Of a stretch of DNA of 64,000 bases, positions 37,401 through 49,575 are shown piece by piece; the first letter of the stretch is position 1, and each line of letters starts with the position of its first letter. The DNA comes from Thunnus maccoyii (Eukaryota > Chordata > Actinopteri > Scombriformes > Scombridae), in the NCBI RefSeq assembly GCF_910596095.1, contig NC_056548.1, positions 19,988,651 through 20,052,650 of the forward strand, in the 5' to 3' direction. The position numbers and the translations under genes are program-made. The notes beneath the pieces were generated by a model. The model did not search any database, had not been told where the DNA came from, and saw only the letters and a list, made by a program, of their open reading frames with translations.

Positions 37401-40400
37401 ATAAATATATACATGGAAGGAAGAGGATTCGCCATATTTCAGGTAATTGTACAGTACTGTTGTTTTATTTATTTTTTTGATCACTAAGAGATCCCTGCAC
37501 AATGCACTTTCACTCTAAGTGATGGGGGACAAAATCCACAGCCCTACTTCTATGCAAGTGTATTTGAAACTAATATGAGGCTTCAGCCATCCAAATTAGT
37601 CAAATCAAGTCAATATCTTCTAAAGTTAGGCTTTTTAGTGCCAAATTCCCTCTTTCTGTTACTACTCTTCTGATGCAGCAGAACAGGGAAACACTGCCAG
37701 TCGAGACACAAAGGTGGAATTTTTTTTTTTTTTACCTCAAAGACTGTAACTATGGAAGATATCCACTTTATTTTACTAACTCAGGCAACTGAAGCCTCAT
37801 ATTATCTTCAGCTAAATGGATAAATACATTTTTGCTTAAAACAAGGGCTGTGGATTTTGCCCCCCCCATCATTTACATTCTAAGCACATCTGGAGAGGAT
37901 CTTCCAATGGTCAATATGAACAGTAGGAATGATTACAGCAAACAAAACCAGTTTCAATGTTCATATGGGCACCTAACAAAACAAAAAAAAATGTGAATCT
38001 ATCCTTTAATATGAATTCTGCTAAGCATCAATATTACAGGAAAATATTACACCACAACTCAAAAACAACCCCTCACAATGCGGTAATGTTTCTGTATATT
38101 CAGCATATTCATCTCAACATAAAGTATAGTTTAACAACCGGAGCATGACCAGAATAAATTGAACACAGCAGCTGTGCATGATAGCGTCACCCAGCACAAT
38201 GTGCTGCATTGTAAATGCCAAGCCAAAACAGCTAAATGCATATGTAGCAGGATAATAGACTCCCATCAATTAACATCTGGAACACATATTGTAGCTTCAT
38301 GTCCTGTCTGCGTTTAGTATGTCCAGATAATATCACTTAGAGGACTATAGTGGAGGTTAATTGTTTTACTTTGTTTAATTTGAAACCTGTTATCTTCTGT
38401 TCCAGCCCCCCTCCATCATATAACTTTTTTACTGCCTGTAATTCAGTACTTTAAATGTTGAATGAAGTAAGCAAACGCAGAGATTCAATCTTTATTTTGT
38501 TTTTGCTTTATGGGATAGTGGGTTTTCTCAAACATATACTGTTTTTGGGGTCTTGAGGCATTATCCACTTATATAATCTCAGGCTGTGGTATCAGGAGGT
38601 AAAGTAAACAGTAAACCAGGGCTCTTCACCACTAAACCTAACATTCTACATTTTTAAAACCCTTCCATGTATCCATCCAGATGAATATCTTTTACAACCT
38701 GGAGAGCAAAGCGTTTTCTCAGAATCTCCAGCACACCACAGACGAGGAGGCTTTCCTATTAGGTGTGAACATTACTGAAGAGAGAGACCACAATCACATG
38801 TTGTTATTTATATGCACGAGGTAAGCAGCATGACGCAGACAGGCACATATGTCAAGCTAATTTTAGCTTTTGACATTTGGCATCTTTTTCATGTTCCAGG
38901 GCTCTCGTATCTTATGACCTTTTGCTTTTTTTCCATTCTAGATTAAAGAACAATCAGGTGATATCTCAAACAGGAATGGTTATATTGGATGTGGGCATGC
39001 TCAGTGGTTTCAGTCTTTCCCCTGAAGCTGCTACCCCAACAGATCTTGTCAGAAAGGTGGAGATACTGCCTGAGAAAGTCAGCCTCTACCTCGATTCAGT
39101 AAGAGTTTCACAATCATGTCAAGCTTATGAATTAGAGGCAGATTGTTGTTGTAGTTATACAAAACATTTTTCCAAAATAGAGCCCCCAGAACTTTTTATT
39201 GGTCTTGTTAAATCTTCATGGTAGGAGCCATATGACACAGGGCCATAGCCAGAATTATAAATCATGTGTCCAAATTCTCCCAGAGCAACCTACATTTTTT
39301 ATGTAATTTTATTTCCCAGTATGAAGGTTTAAAATCTGTTTAAAAGTCCTCACCACATCGCCCAGAATATATTTCTTTTGGAGGAATACTGAATCCTTTC
39401 ACTTAATTTTAATCTTATTTATTGATGTGTTGCATGAAATCAGTTTAGTTCAGTCTAAATATATCAGAATTAGCCTTCAGAACCCACCCTGTGTAATTTG
39501 TGTGTAAATGTAGAATATAAATTCCTCCTCAGGTCAAATAACCACAGTTTTCTTATAAAGTACCATTAAAGTACAATTAAATTCATTCTAGAGGAGAAGG
39601 ATAACATAAGGTGTAGTGCTCTCGTTGATAACTAAAAAATATGTTAAGCTACAACCAAGGTTAGCATTTTGGCTGAAGTCATTAAACATACATCAGGTTC
39701 ACAAATATCATGTCACGGTATTTCCATTATTCTTGTTTACCAGTAATGTTTGCCAGTTGGCTAACTTTGGCTCTGCTCACTGCTCAACTTCTACATGTAC
39801 TGTAGCTCTGCTTTTAGAAAGATTAACAATAAAGACAGTGTGTTTATCAGAAAAGGGCAGTCAACTAAACAGACAATCCTTGTATTAAACTGGCACATTT
39901 ACAGTATGTTGTTCTATTTGTTTCTATGATGTGGCCAAAGAGGTTTGTTGGCACTTCTTACCAGCTTTAATTTACAAAAAAAGTAGAGGCAAGGTAGATC
40001 ACAAATTACTTAAGAATTGTACAGACAGTGTATCATCACTCACTTGTCCGGTATCATTTGCAGCTTACCAAATCAGAGGTTTGCATCGGACTTCCAGTCA
40101 TCAGAGATTACAAAGTGGCCCATGTACAGGATGCTGTGGTGCAGGTTTATGACTACTATGAACCTAGTAAGTACAATGGACAACAGTCTTGCTGTAAGTA
40201 TGTACACACATACAAAATGAAATGTACAGAAAGTCATGTAAGTAGAGATCACTCAACATACACGTGGCCAGTATAATTTTACAGTGAAACACACAGAGAA
40301 TCACATCATAATGTCATCATGATCAAAGTTATCTGATTATTTCCCCTGTCTCACAGCGAGAAGAGCAACAAGGACATACAACTCAAATATCCTGAACAAC

Positions 40401-40559
40401 ATGCACTCCTGTTTCTTCTGTGGTGAAGGCTGTGATCGCTGTAGGCCAGGTATCACCATCACGGTGTCGTCCCCCCTCTCATCTCACTCAATACGCAGCT
40501 CCACCTACAGCTTAAGTTGCCTGTTTCTTGGAGTTGCTGCCTTTTTCACTATATTCTAA
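25376..40559 (+). CDS. CD109-like thioester protein of the alpha-2-macroglobulin family, 1394 aa
   Basis: A 32-exon model keeps frame throughout: 25376-25455, 25595-25752, 25827-25855, 26023-26256, 26369-26491, 26614-26653, 27043-27124, 27211-27316, 27421-27541, 27631-27740, 27839-28030, 28303-28401, 28529-28591, 29614-29784, 29887-30039, 30859-30928, 31103-31187, 31346-31463, 32375-32488, 32660-32878, 33219-33360, 34386-34559, 34802-34883, 35226-35457, 35571-35742, 36487-36677, 37084-37239, 37377-37442, 38681-38820, 38942-39098, 40064-40166, 40357-40559. It has a signal peptide, repeated macroglobulin (MG) domains ([13 protein letters not shown] near 130), an MG7-type RGEE near 697, thioester GCGEQN at 856-861, His970 in LIHTEMQGG, a receptor-binding-type C-terminal part, a [11 protein letters not shown] cluster at 1346-1356 and a hydrophobic C-tail. 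Family role: GPI-anchored surface protein that modulates TGF-beta signalling in mammals. Human CD109 has 1445 residues. Confidence 0.93.
25709..25722 (+). repeat. short AAC repeat inside coding exon 2
   Basis: Four AAC codons give a run of Asn (NNNN) in the first MG domain of the CD109-like protein. The run could vary in length without breaking the frame. Confidence 0.7.
29614..31463 (+). CDS. CD109-like exons 14-18, MG6/central region
   Basis: The exons encode [22 protein letters not shown], then [11 protein letters not shown] and, after a short linker, [25 protein letters not shown] and the [14 protein letters not shown] strand. In other family members the stretch after the VGI-V-D motif is usually longer. 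Here only about 60-70 residues separate it from the WLW/WLD strand. The basic KKKQ run could be protease-sensitive. The shortening is judged from memory of the family, without an alignment. Confidence 0.8.
31780..32140 (-). repeat. degenerate interspersed repeat, copy 2 (inverted)
   Basis: Lies in the intron between 31463 and 32375 of the CD109-like gene and matches, in reverse orientation, the repeat at about 2600-3190 (shared phrases such as 'tggtcataaaccaaa' and 'atgcttacatcagcatgct'). Confidence 0.5.
34386..34559 (+). CDS. CD109-like exon 22, thioester site
   Basis: Encodes [20 protein letters not shown] then GEQN. The Cys857-Gly-Glu-Gln860 core needed for the internal thioester is intact, and the following [15 protein letters not shown] matches the conserved helix of the thioester domain. 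So the protein is predicted to be able to bind targets covalently. Confidence 0.93.
35226..35457 (+). CDS. CD109-like exon 24, thioester-domain His
   Basis: Encodes [16 protein letters not shown] and, later, [20 protein letters not shown]. His970 lies 113 residues after the thioester Cys, where the catalytic His of complement C3-type proteins is found. That suggests preference for hydroxyl targets; this is family inference. Confidence 0.88.
40357..40559 (+). CDS. CD109-like last exon, cysteine cluster and GPI-type tail
   Basis: Encodes the [11 protein letters not shown] cluster (1346-1356), which is characteristic of CD109, then a Ser-rich spacer with possible omega sites and a hydrophobic end ([15 protein letters not shown]) with no cytoplasmic tail. 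That arrangement is a GPI-attachment signal. The stop TAA is at 40557-40559. Confidence 0.9.
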
Positions 40560-41150
40560 TTAGATTTCATTTTTAAAAGCTATTATTTTAACTAATTAGA
40601 AGTAATGAATATACACTGAGATACATAGATTTGGGACTGTATGTGCACACATGTTCATGCACTGGATGCAATTTCAAGTGTTTTTTCTTTTTTTTTTTCA
40701 TTTAAAATTTACAAAAATTTTCTTGACCAATGATTGTAACATTCAGAGGATCTGTGACACGTTCTTTTGTTTAGTGCACTTGTGCCCTCTACTGTTTACC
40801 AATTTTTCATTTGTGTTGTATTTTGACAGAATGTAAATCAGAAATTACTCTTTGAAAATGTTGTATCTGTTATATTTCAGTCCATATTTTTGGTTTCATA
40901 CATTAAAAAGCAAATTTAAGAATTTCTTCACTTAATCAGCCTGACATTCTCTGTATGATTTCATGTGATGACTTGATGAAAATGTTTTATACAAAACTTC
41001 TGTATAGATCACAAAACAAATGAAAATGATTTCTCAGTTCCACATGTGTCCTGTTGTCACCATTTTGGCAGAAAATGGAGACACATTAAGCTGCCTGAAG
41101 CAATATTAAGGCTGAAAATAAAGGCTCATAAGATTTACTCTCCCAGCTCT
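40560..41150 (+). other. likely 3' UTR of the CD109-like gene
   Basis: T/A-rich non-coding sequence with AATAAA at 41117-41122, about 560 bases after the stop codon. No other gene is seen here. Confidence 0.5.
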
Positions 41151-44100
41151 ACTGTACTTTCCCAGCAAATGGAAGACTTTATGATGTAATATGTTTTCAC
41201 TCGTGTTGATATATAACAGTCCTGCCTGAATGCGCTTGACTTTATTGTGTTAGTGTGTCATAATGGCAAAACGTAGGTAAATGCCTCATAAGGTGGATTG
41301 GAGGGAGATAAAGTGCACCTTACCCCTCTGCCACGTCATGTAACTCTGAGCCAGAGGAATGCAGACTGACCTGCAGAAGTATGCAGAGTGAACACACACA
41401 TGTAACTCATCACTGAAGAGTAATCAGATTTGACAATGCTGACGTATCGCAAAATATGACTGTTATTTCAAAGATTTCAGCCTGCTGTGCTCAGTCCATG
41501 ACATATTTCACTTTGCACAACATAAAGAATTTACAGCATGCTCACCTGAACATAATTAATTTCTTGTTCTAATAATCAATAATCTCACACTGGCAGCATT
41601 TTACTTTGAAGATAACAGCAATAATATTGAAATATAGAGTACGATGACTCTCTTACTTTATTCTGTATATTTATATTTCTTCTCCACATACTGTAAATTG
41701 GAGCATAATGTTAAAACTGTTAAGATATCAGTAGTTTATTCTTAACGAATCCCCAAAATCACACATGTGGAAAGCTATATGTGTAAAACCAAATTTTAAA
41801 TGTAAATCAAACCTGTCTGTCAGCAAGTTACTGAATCCCACGAGTGTCAGAAGGAACCTGCTGAGAATATTAGTTGTCACACAAAAAGCAAATATATATT
41901 TCATATGCACTTAAAAACATTTGAGCCTTTAACTTTTGGTGAGAGATGAAAAACCTGCTGAATTACAGCAAAGACAGTTTGTACTCCTACAGAACTTTGA
42001 TACAGTGAATATGTTGGTGTATCTCAAAGTTTGACCATCTGTAACCACACTGTCATGTGCTTATTCTCCCATCTAGTCTCCACGGCGATCACATATGTTA
42101 TAGTTTTAAGGCATCACCTTATATAAGCATGTTGCTCTACCTGTTGCTGTGCACCAGAAGCTTACAGGAGTTTAAGCAGTTTCAGGAAAAAAGGGAGACA
42201 CTCTCGCATACATATACATGCATCCATGCACACAGACCCCCAAAGTCATCATATGTGAATATAAACACATGTAGCTGCTACACAGTCCCCAAAGCAGAAA
42301 TAAAGCTTGTAAACTGATTCCTTTGAAAACAGGACATCTTTGCTGCATACTTACATGAGTTTAACAAAAAGTTGAAAGGCTGCAGTACCAGATTCACAAG
42401 CACTAGATGGCAGGCTTGGTATCGTAATAGGGATGGTTTCAAAGTTTATATCACAAAGTTTATATCACAAACAGGAAATACTTTTTGCCTGCACACTTTA
42501 CACGAGCTCCACTTAGTAAGAACATTCCTGTTACTAATAAATACACAGCATATGTTTACCATGTTAGTAGGATATGTGAAATAGTTTACAGCAAAGTTTA
42601 CAAATTTGAACAAATTTGAACAAATTTGAGAAGACTCACAGAATATGTTGCTTTTCTGTGATCCATTGAAGAAGTTGCATCCTGTATGTTGCCTTAAAAC
42701 TTACCTGTAAATAATCATGTAGGGTTTTTTTTTACACTTTTCTGTGACTCAGAGTATGTATTTATGTGGGATAACGCCATACATACACATTAAGGTCATG
42801 ACAAATGACCCTTACTAACCAGGGCCTTGTTGTGGGTCAGGCTACAAAAACAGACAGTCAAGGGCATACGCTGGTCATGATGTCATGCATTTACTATGTC
42901 AGTGTGGCTCTTCAGAAAGAGGGCTGATAACTGTCCAATGCAGTGGCCTTAACTGACAGAAAGCTTAGTTTAAGTGCAGTGAAAGTATTAGGAGTTCAAG
43001 ATGAGTTGAAAGAAACTTCCTTCGCAAAGATGTATCTCAGAGAAAGAGATTAATGGAGTTACAGAGCATCTATCTTTCAACACTTTTGTCATTTAGTTGT
43101 GAAAAGCGACACATGGTTAAAAATAACAAAATCTCTCAAAGTAAAGCTTTAGCAGTCTTCTCTATTTCTGCAGACTGTCTGGAGCTTGTGGTTGTCTCAT
43201 ATCATGCCCAGAACGACACTGAGGTCTAAAATCCTACATCAGGGCCATTGAGTCTACTGACATTTATTAATATTTGCTCCCGTCAATGTGGCTGTGAGAG
43301 GAATAATGTTGGAAGCAAGCCTGTCACCCAGGAGATGCAGAAGGGGTAAACAAACTGAGGGATATGATTATTTATGAGTTTCATCTCCTGGTGGGAGCCA
43401 TTAGTGAAACATGCCGTATTGTTGTTGGACTCACTGTGACAGATGGCAAAATGAAGTGTGTTTTTTTTTCAAATGAGCAATTCATATTGACAGCAGGTTT
43501 TGCAGATGGATCTTCAAAATGGGATGTATTGCATTACTCAAAGAAATCTGTCTCTTGTTGAATAGATTTGATCAAACACACTCATCAAAAAGGAAAGTTC
43601 AAATAAAGCTCTGTATTTTTCTGTGTATAGTGTAGTACCCTTGTAACTTTCAATACTTAGCAATACTTGGCATGATATGTTAGAATATTATAATGATAAA
43701 TTGCGTAATAAAGACTGTATAGTTTACGTTCTGTAACCACAGTCATGTAGGGTAGGTTAGATGAAGTGCTTCTGGCAAGTTGTGTGCTTTATTTCAGTAA
43801 AACATTTATTCCAAAAACAGAGATATGAAATTGCTCCCCATGGCCCTGCTCCAGATGACATCAGTAGGAAAGAATCACCATCACAACAAATAACCACATC
43901 ATATGGGAACCCAATGCTGTTGGTGTCATGACAAAAATTGAGGGTGGCAGCATCAACAAAGATGAATCGAAGGGAAAACTTCCAACTCCCCGGTGATGCT
44001 ACCTAAATGACTCCCTATGTCGGCCATTGGGAAGAAGATGATGCGTTTGTTTGGCAAGGCACGCTCCATTCACCGGGGCGAGTCATGGAAAATCCCTTTG

Positions 44101-45110
44101 AGCTTCCATCCCACCCAGAGTGAGTGTGTATTTACACAACCCCCAGGTGACCCTATGCAGGCTGGCCCAGACAGTCCTGCTAGAGGCGGGAGACGAATCC
44201 ATCCCAGACAAAGGGGACTCCAGGGAAACAAAACAGAGCTGAAGGCCCACTCAGTCATCTTACTTGAGAGAAGCCATCCCTAACATTATCACTATGCTAT
44301 GATCCTCTCCAGTAGAGATGATCCCAAACTCAAGGAGTCTGGTTCATTCTTCGTCACAACCGCAGACCATATTTGGATGATTAGTGTCTGTGTGTTTGCA
44401 GGTGTATGCTATTTGTTTATCTGAGTCACTGTCTCTTGGTGTGTCAGCAGTCCTCCAGATACATGTGATTGTATCTGAATCACTGTTATTTCTATCAGTT
44501 GATACAAGCCCAATGAGACATAACACCACAGAGCCCAGATCCAAAAACATGTGATGAAACATAGCATTTGTTCAAGCAGAGCACTGAAGTAGTGCTTGTA
44601 GTTGTTGTTTAGTATCAGTTGTTTTATACAGTATATACTTCGCAAACATCGGCTCATTCACTGTTGTGTGGCTAGTAACATCCAAGCATATTCATGCAGG
44701 TGTACAGAAATCATAGCCTGACACTTGTCACTCGTACTCTGCTGATTACTACTGTATGCTCATGAGAGTACTTAATATTTCTCACATATCAGATAAGAAG
44801 GGCTCTGCTAGCATTCAAGGGGAATTACCGTACAGCATGCTTGTTGCTTCACTCAGATTAGGTACATTTAGAGTAGAGTATTTCCCTTGGATTGGGATAC
44901 TTTTAGTATCACTATCTCCCAGAACTTGGAAATTTCAGTCACAGATCCGCTCGTAAAATCTGTTAGTGGAAGAATGTTGAAAATACGAATTCACTGGATG
45001 GTAGGAAAGTTTCTTTGCGACCTTGAAGCTGGGAAAAAACAACCTCAGACAGGTTAAAGTTAACAAAAAACACAATTTATTCCAACAGAGACAGGTCTCT
45101 TCCAATAAAG
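41151..45110. other. intergenic, no gene supported
   Basis: AT-rich sequence with only short chance frames (for example 44017-44283 plus, 43364-43561 plus). A 10-base tandem repeat lies at 42601-42630, and a duplicated 'aaagtttatatcac' at about 42440-42470. Confidence 0.45.
42601..42630. repeat. tandem repeat, 10-bp unit x3
   Basis: The unit CAAATTTGAA is present three times in a row, the last with one change. Confidence 0.85.
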
Positions 45111-45117
45111 TTAATAG

Positions 45118-45592
45118 ATGTGTCCTAAATCCATACTACATACTATATTCTAGCAGGTTTTGAGTATGGACTGAAAAAGTGACCCAAAAAAAGTATTCTG
45201 AAATCTTCTTTGAGTATACTGTTGATGTGCACTATTCTCCCACAATGTAATGCTCAAAGGAAATGGAGGAACTGCTCACAGCTGCAAAAAATTTAAAGTA
45301 ATTGTGGATGGTGGTGAAACAGCTCCAGGAACACTTCAGAAACAAAAAAAATGACTATTCAAGTTTTATAAAGATATTTTGCTGTCTCTTAGTAAAGTTT
45401 ATTTTCAAATTGTGTTGTGGCATTTTTAAAGGCACAGTTTGAATGACAATACGAGTATTAATCAATTCCTGTTAGTACAAAACAGTTTAGAACGATTTCT
45501 TGTATTCTAATAGCAAATAATAGTTTACTGTAAAGACTGTTTTATATAGTACTGTGTGAAAATAGTATGTAGTATAAACACACCAAGTGAAA
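45118..45592. mobile_element. MITE-like element with TIRs
   Basis: The left end contains GTGTCCTAAATCCATACTAC and the reverse complement of the right end (about 45555-45590) reads GGTGTGTTTATACTACATAC. The shared core ATACTACATACTAT gives imperfect TIRs. The interior has no transposase. Exact ends and target duplication were not resolved. Confidence 0.55.
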
Positions 45593-47624
45593 ACAAAGAT
45601 GGTGCAGGACTGCTTCCTTGCCCATTGATTGGAGTGTTGCTCCGCAGCAGACCGGTAAGTTGGTTGATGCCTGAAAGCTATAGTGCAGCTATATAGTGAT
45701 TACACAGTAATCTCAATCAGACATCTTCTGTCCACCTGTGGCAGCATTGAGGTTTCTTCTGCAGAGCAGCAATGCAGTCAGTGAGCAAAGAAGCAGTCCA
45801 GTGCCATCTTTAATTTTACATGGTTTATATAGAGTTTAATGGAAGAGACCTCTCTCTGTAGGAATAAATCACGTTTTTTGTTATTTTCATTTTTCATTTT
45901 TTCATTTTTGCCCTAGCTAGATTTCTCTCAATTCAATGTGTTTTATTATCAGCATTCTTCCCATGACAAATTTCATGTGCAGATCTATGACAAAAATGTC
46001 CAAAGTCTGACAGACAGCCATGCAGGATTGTGAAATGTAGGATACACTTCTGGATCAGAGCTGAATACCAAACAGTTGTGGCTTTCTCCAACACTCTTCA
46101 TTTCTCTTCCTCACATATTTCACAGCTATTTCCATTGCAATTCCATGTATGTTTCCTTTAAAGCCCCATTGAGGTCCACTTCAGCAGAATGAAGCCATTT
46201 CCATTGTGTTGAAAGGGCATCAATGGGAAAAGGCTTCATTGATACCAGCTCTTGGAGTGTGATTGATTTATTCTGGTTTCAGGATGGTCCATTGAATCAT
46301 CGCCTCTGTGCTCCGTTTAACCAAACTCACACTGTTTGGAATGACTCAGTGAGTCAGGCTTTGGGGTTCTGTTGAATTTGTGTGTATGTGTGTGTTAAAG
46401 AATGATTGAGAGAATGAATGATTCACAGTAGGGGACAGACTAAACTTAACTTGCACACATACACACAGGGTGCAAACCCTGACTCCAAATGCCGCTATGA
46501 CTTTCTCACCTAGGTGCTCGTCTAGTTTTCCACTCATTTTTCACCAGGGTCAGTTTTTCTACCCCAGATTCAGCTGTCACACATTTCCTCAACCTCACTG
46601 GCCAATTAGAGTAATCAGGAACAGGTGGAAATAGGTTTACACCACTGCTCCTGTATGTGTATTGGTGAATGTGTTTGTACTGTATGCGGACATAAGGGAG
46701 AGTTGGACAGACAAAAAAGAAGAAGAGGAAATCATAGCAAGATTATTTATGTATGTGAATGGCAGGGGGAGACTTATGAAAGCACAGACATATCTGACTG
46801 ACAAGGGATTATTATGTGTCTAAACCACAGAAGGAGTGGGAGTTCCTGAAGTCTGATTGGGACCCAAACACTGTCTGAGTCGTCTGGATTCGTGTGATCA
46901 ACTGCTTTGATTACTCTACATGGAGGAAACACACAGGCCCTTGCTTCCCTCAGTTAAACACATGTGACATGAGGGTTCATGCAGTAGCAAGGATCACGGG
47001 ATTGATGAATGGAGGGAGCTGTGCAAATAAACGCTCCTGCCCTGTTATTCCACTGACGTATGGCTCGAGGATAATGAACACTTTAATGGTGGACCTGAAT
47101 GCTGCTGGAAATACCTGAGTCACAGTTGAGGTGGAGTGTACAGAGTAAGATATGAGCTACCGTGTCTCGTCTGGCAGCAGCTCATTAATTCAACTTTATC
47201 AGAGGATGCAAGCCTGCTCTGACATTGTATTATAAATCACAGATTTGAGGGAGGAGAAATATTGTATTGGAATAAGATCAAATTAACAGCAAGGTGATGT
47301 GGTGATGGTTTTCCACCTGATTCAAATTATCCTTCAGACCTCATGGCGGTGACTGCAGTATGTACTGTATACTAACCTTTATAGTATGCAGTTTTTGTAG
47401 GTAGCTTCTGTACTTTGCCATGTTATATAAACAGGAAATTATACAACTTGCAATGTCAGAAGTTAGTACTATGAATGCCACTGAAACTTAAACTTAAAGG
47501 CATAGTATGCAGGATTTGTCAGTTACTGTTTGTAAACACAACATTTAAAGTTGGCCTCTCCTCCCTGGCTCAACGTCTCTATCCTCTGCTCTCTGTGTCT
47601 GTATGCACGAGGGCAGGGCTGAAC

Positions 47625-48107
47625 TCCATGGACAGCAGTCTGCTGCAGAGCACAGAGTCCACAGAAGACAGAATGAAATGGACTTTACTAGAGTCAACTA
47701 CGACTGCTTGCTGCTGTAAGTGCAACAAAATCCAGCAATAAAGGAGACAGTTGTATGAGCAATTTATCAAACAACTGTTGAAGGAGCAGAACATTGGCAT
47801 CCTAGCTTCCTCTTGGATGCATGCTTGCAATCTGGCAGGGTAAATGCTAGGTTGGATGGTCACTATGTTTTTATACACTCACACCCTGCATGCTGTTATT
47901 GGCTGGTGGCTACATACCCACTGCCCAAAGGTTGCAGTCCAGAGGTGTCCCATACACAGCAAAATAATGAGAAAATAAGAAAATACAAGCAGAGGACAGG
48001 GTCTGTGTAGGTTCACCACACACTTCTAGTGGGCCATATGTGATGATTGAGAGGGATTACTTTTGTATGAGTCTATACATTGTTTTTTAGAAAAATTCTG
48101 CATAGCA
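47625..48107 (+). repeat. direct repeat copy 1 of the TIR-element body
   Basis: Highly similar to 49571-50240: shared runs include GTAAGTGCAACAAAATCCAG-type sequence, CTTCCTCTTGGATGCATGCT and GATTGAGAGGGATTACTTTT. Its right TIR is cut short by the Tc1-like insertion. Confidence 0.8.
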
Positions 48108-49575
48108 TACAGACATGGCCGAAAATATCGGTACCCTTCCACCTTTTTTAAAAAAAAACAAAATTTTCTCTGTATTAAGTTGAAACTGACAGAAGTATAG
48201 GGTATCCATCAATTTTTATTTCACATTGAATATAACTGAAACTTTGCTTTTTATTTACAACTTAACATATTATACAATAAAACAAATGAAAATGGCATGG
48301 TCAAAAATATTGGTACCCTTAGCTTAATATTTTGTAGCACAGCCCTTGGAGGCAATAACTGCAGTCAAGCACTTTCTGTAACTCTGAATAAGGTTCCTAC
48401 ACTTCTCCACTGGTAGTTCGGCCCATTCTTCTTAAGCAAACTGCTCCAGTTGTCTCAGGTTTGATGGGTGCCGTCTCCCATCTGCAAGTTTCAGCTCTTT
48501 CCACAGATGTTCAATGGGATTCATATCAGGACCCATAGCAGGCCACTTCAGAACGGTCCAATGTTTTCTTCTCATCCACTCTTGGGTGCTTTTTGATGTA
48601 TGTTTGGGGTCATTATCCTGTTTGAAGACCCATGACCTGCGACTAAGACTCAACTTTCTGACACTGGGCTGTATGTTTGATTCCAAAATGCCTTGATAGT
48701 CCTCTGATTTCATTGTGCCCTGCACAGATTCAAGGCACCCAGTGCCTGAGGCAGTAAAACAACCCCAAAACATCACTGAGCACTGAAGCTCTTATTTTGT
48801 TTCATCAGTCCCAAGCACATTCTCCCAGAAGGACTGTGGCTTGTCAATATGCATTTTGGCCAATCTGGTTTTTTTTGTGTCTCCTTCTTAGAAGTGGGGT
48901 CTTCCTGGGTCTTCTACCAAGGAGCCCATTTTCATTCAGACAGTGATGGATGGTGTGACTGAAACTATTGTATGTTGAACTTGAAGATCAGCTTGGATCT
49001 GTATTGAAGTTTTCCTAGGTTCTTTCCCGACCATTTGAACAATCCTTCGGTTCAATCTCGGGCCAATTTTCCTTTTGTGACCACATTCAGAGATGTTGGC
49101 TACAGTTCCTTCTGCCTTAAACCCCTTAATAATATTGGCAACAGTGGTCACAGGAATGTCAAGCTTTTTGGAGATGGTCGTGTAATCTTTACGTTGACCA
49201 TGCTTGGCTATTACCTTTTTTTCTAATGTCTTCAGACCACTCTCTAGTTTTCCTTCTGTTTTCAATGTTCAATGCAATGCACATAGTGGCACAAAACAGA
49301 AGAGTGAGTAATTTTCTCCCTTTAAACTGGCTGCATGAGTGATTATAAGATTGAAAACACTTGTAATACTAATTAGAACACAATAGTATCACTACAAATC
49401 AATTATTTCTTACAACTTCTAAAGGGTACCAATAATGTTGTCCAGGCTATTAAAATTTCTTTGTAGAATAAGCATGGATTCAGTTATTTTCACAACTTTT
49501 GTTTTGTTCCACTGCAAACCAAACATAGACATGCATTGATAATAAAATATCTTTTAATTTCAACACTGTTCAGGG
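48108..49575 (-). mobile_element. Tc1/mariner-like transposon, defective
   Basis: The left end reads TA|CAGACATGGCCGAAAATA and carries an IR/DR-type motif ending GGTACCCTT at about 48130-48140, repeated at about 48300-48320 (AAAAATATTGGTACCCTT). The right side has the inverted motif AAGGGTACCAATAATGTTG at about 49423. The outer right repeat was not found, so the right boundary is uncertain (minimum about 49452). The transposase lies on the minus strand and is broken. Confidence 0.75.
48432..49265 (-). pseudogene. Tc1-like transposase, broken
   Basis: Two open pieces on the minus strand match Tc1 transposase. The N-terminal helix-turn-helix part (49265 down to 48936) contains DYTTISKKLDIPVTTVANII. 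The C-terminal DDE part (48776 down to 48432) contains MFWGCFTASGTG, QDNDPKHTSK (second Asp) and PDMNPIEHLWKELK (Glu region). Between them is a frameshift; the first catalytic Asp motif (TDETK) is followed by a stop, and about 20 codons usually found before the WGCF motif are missing. It cannot make active enzyme. Confidence 0.85.

Noticed and set aside
44017..44283. 88-residue frame with basic, Gly/Pro-rich composition
   Set aside because: Could not be tied to any family or to neighbouring exons; composition alone is not evidence.
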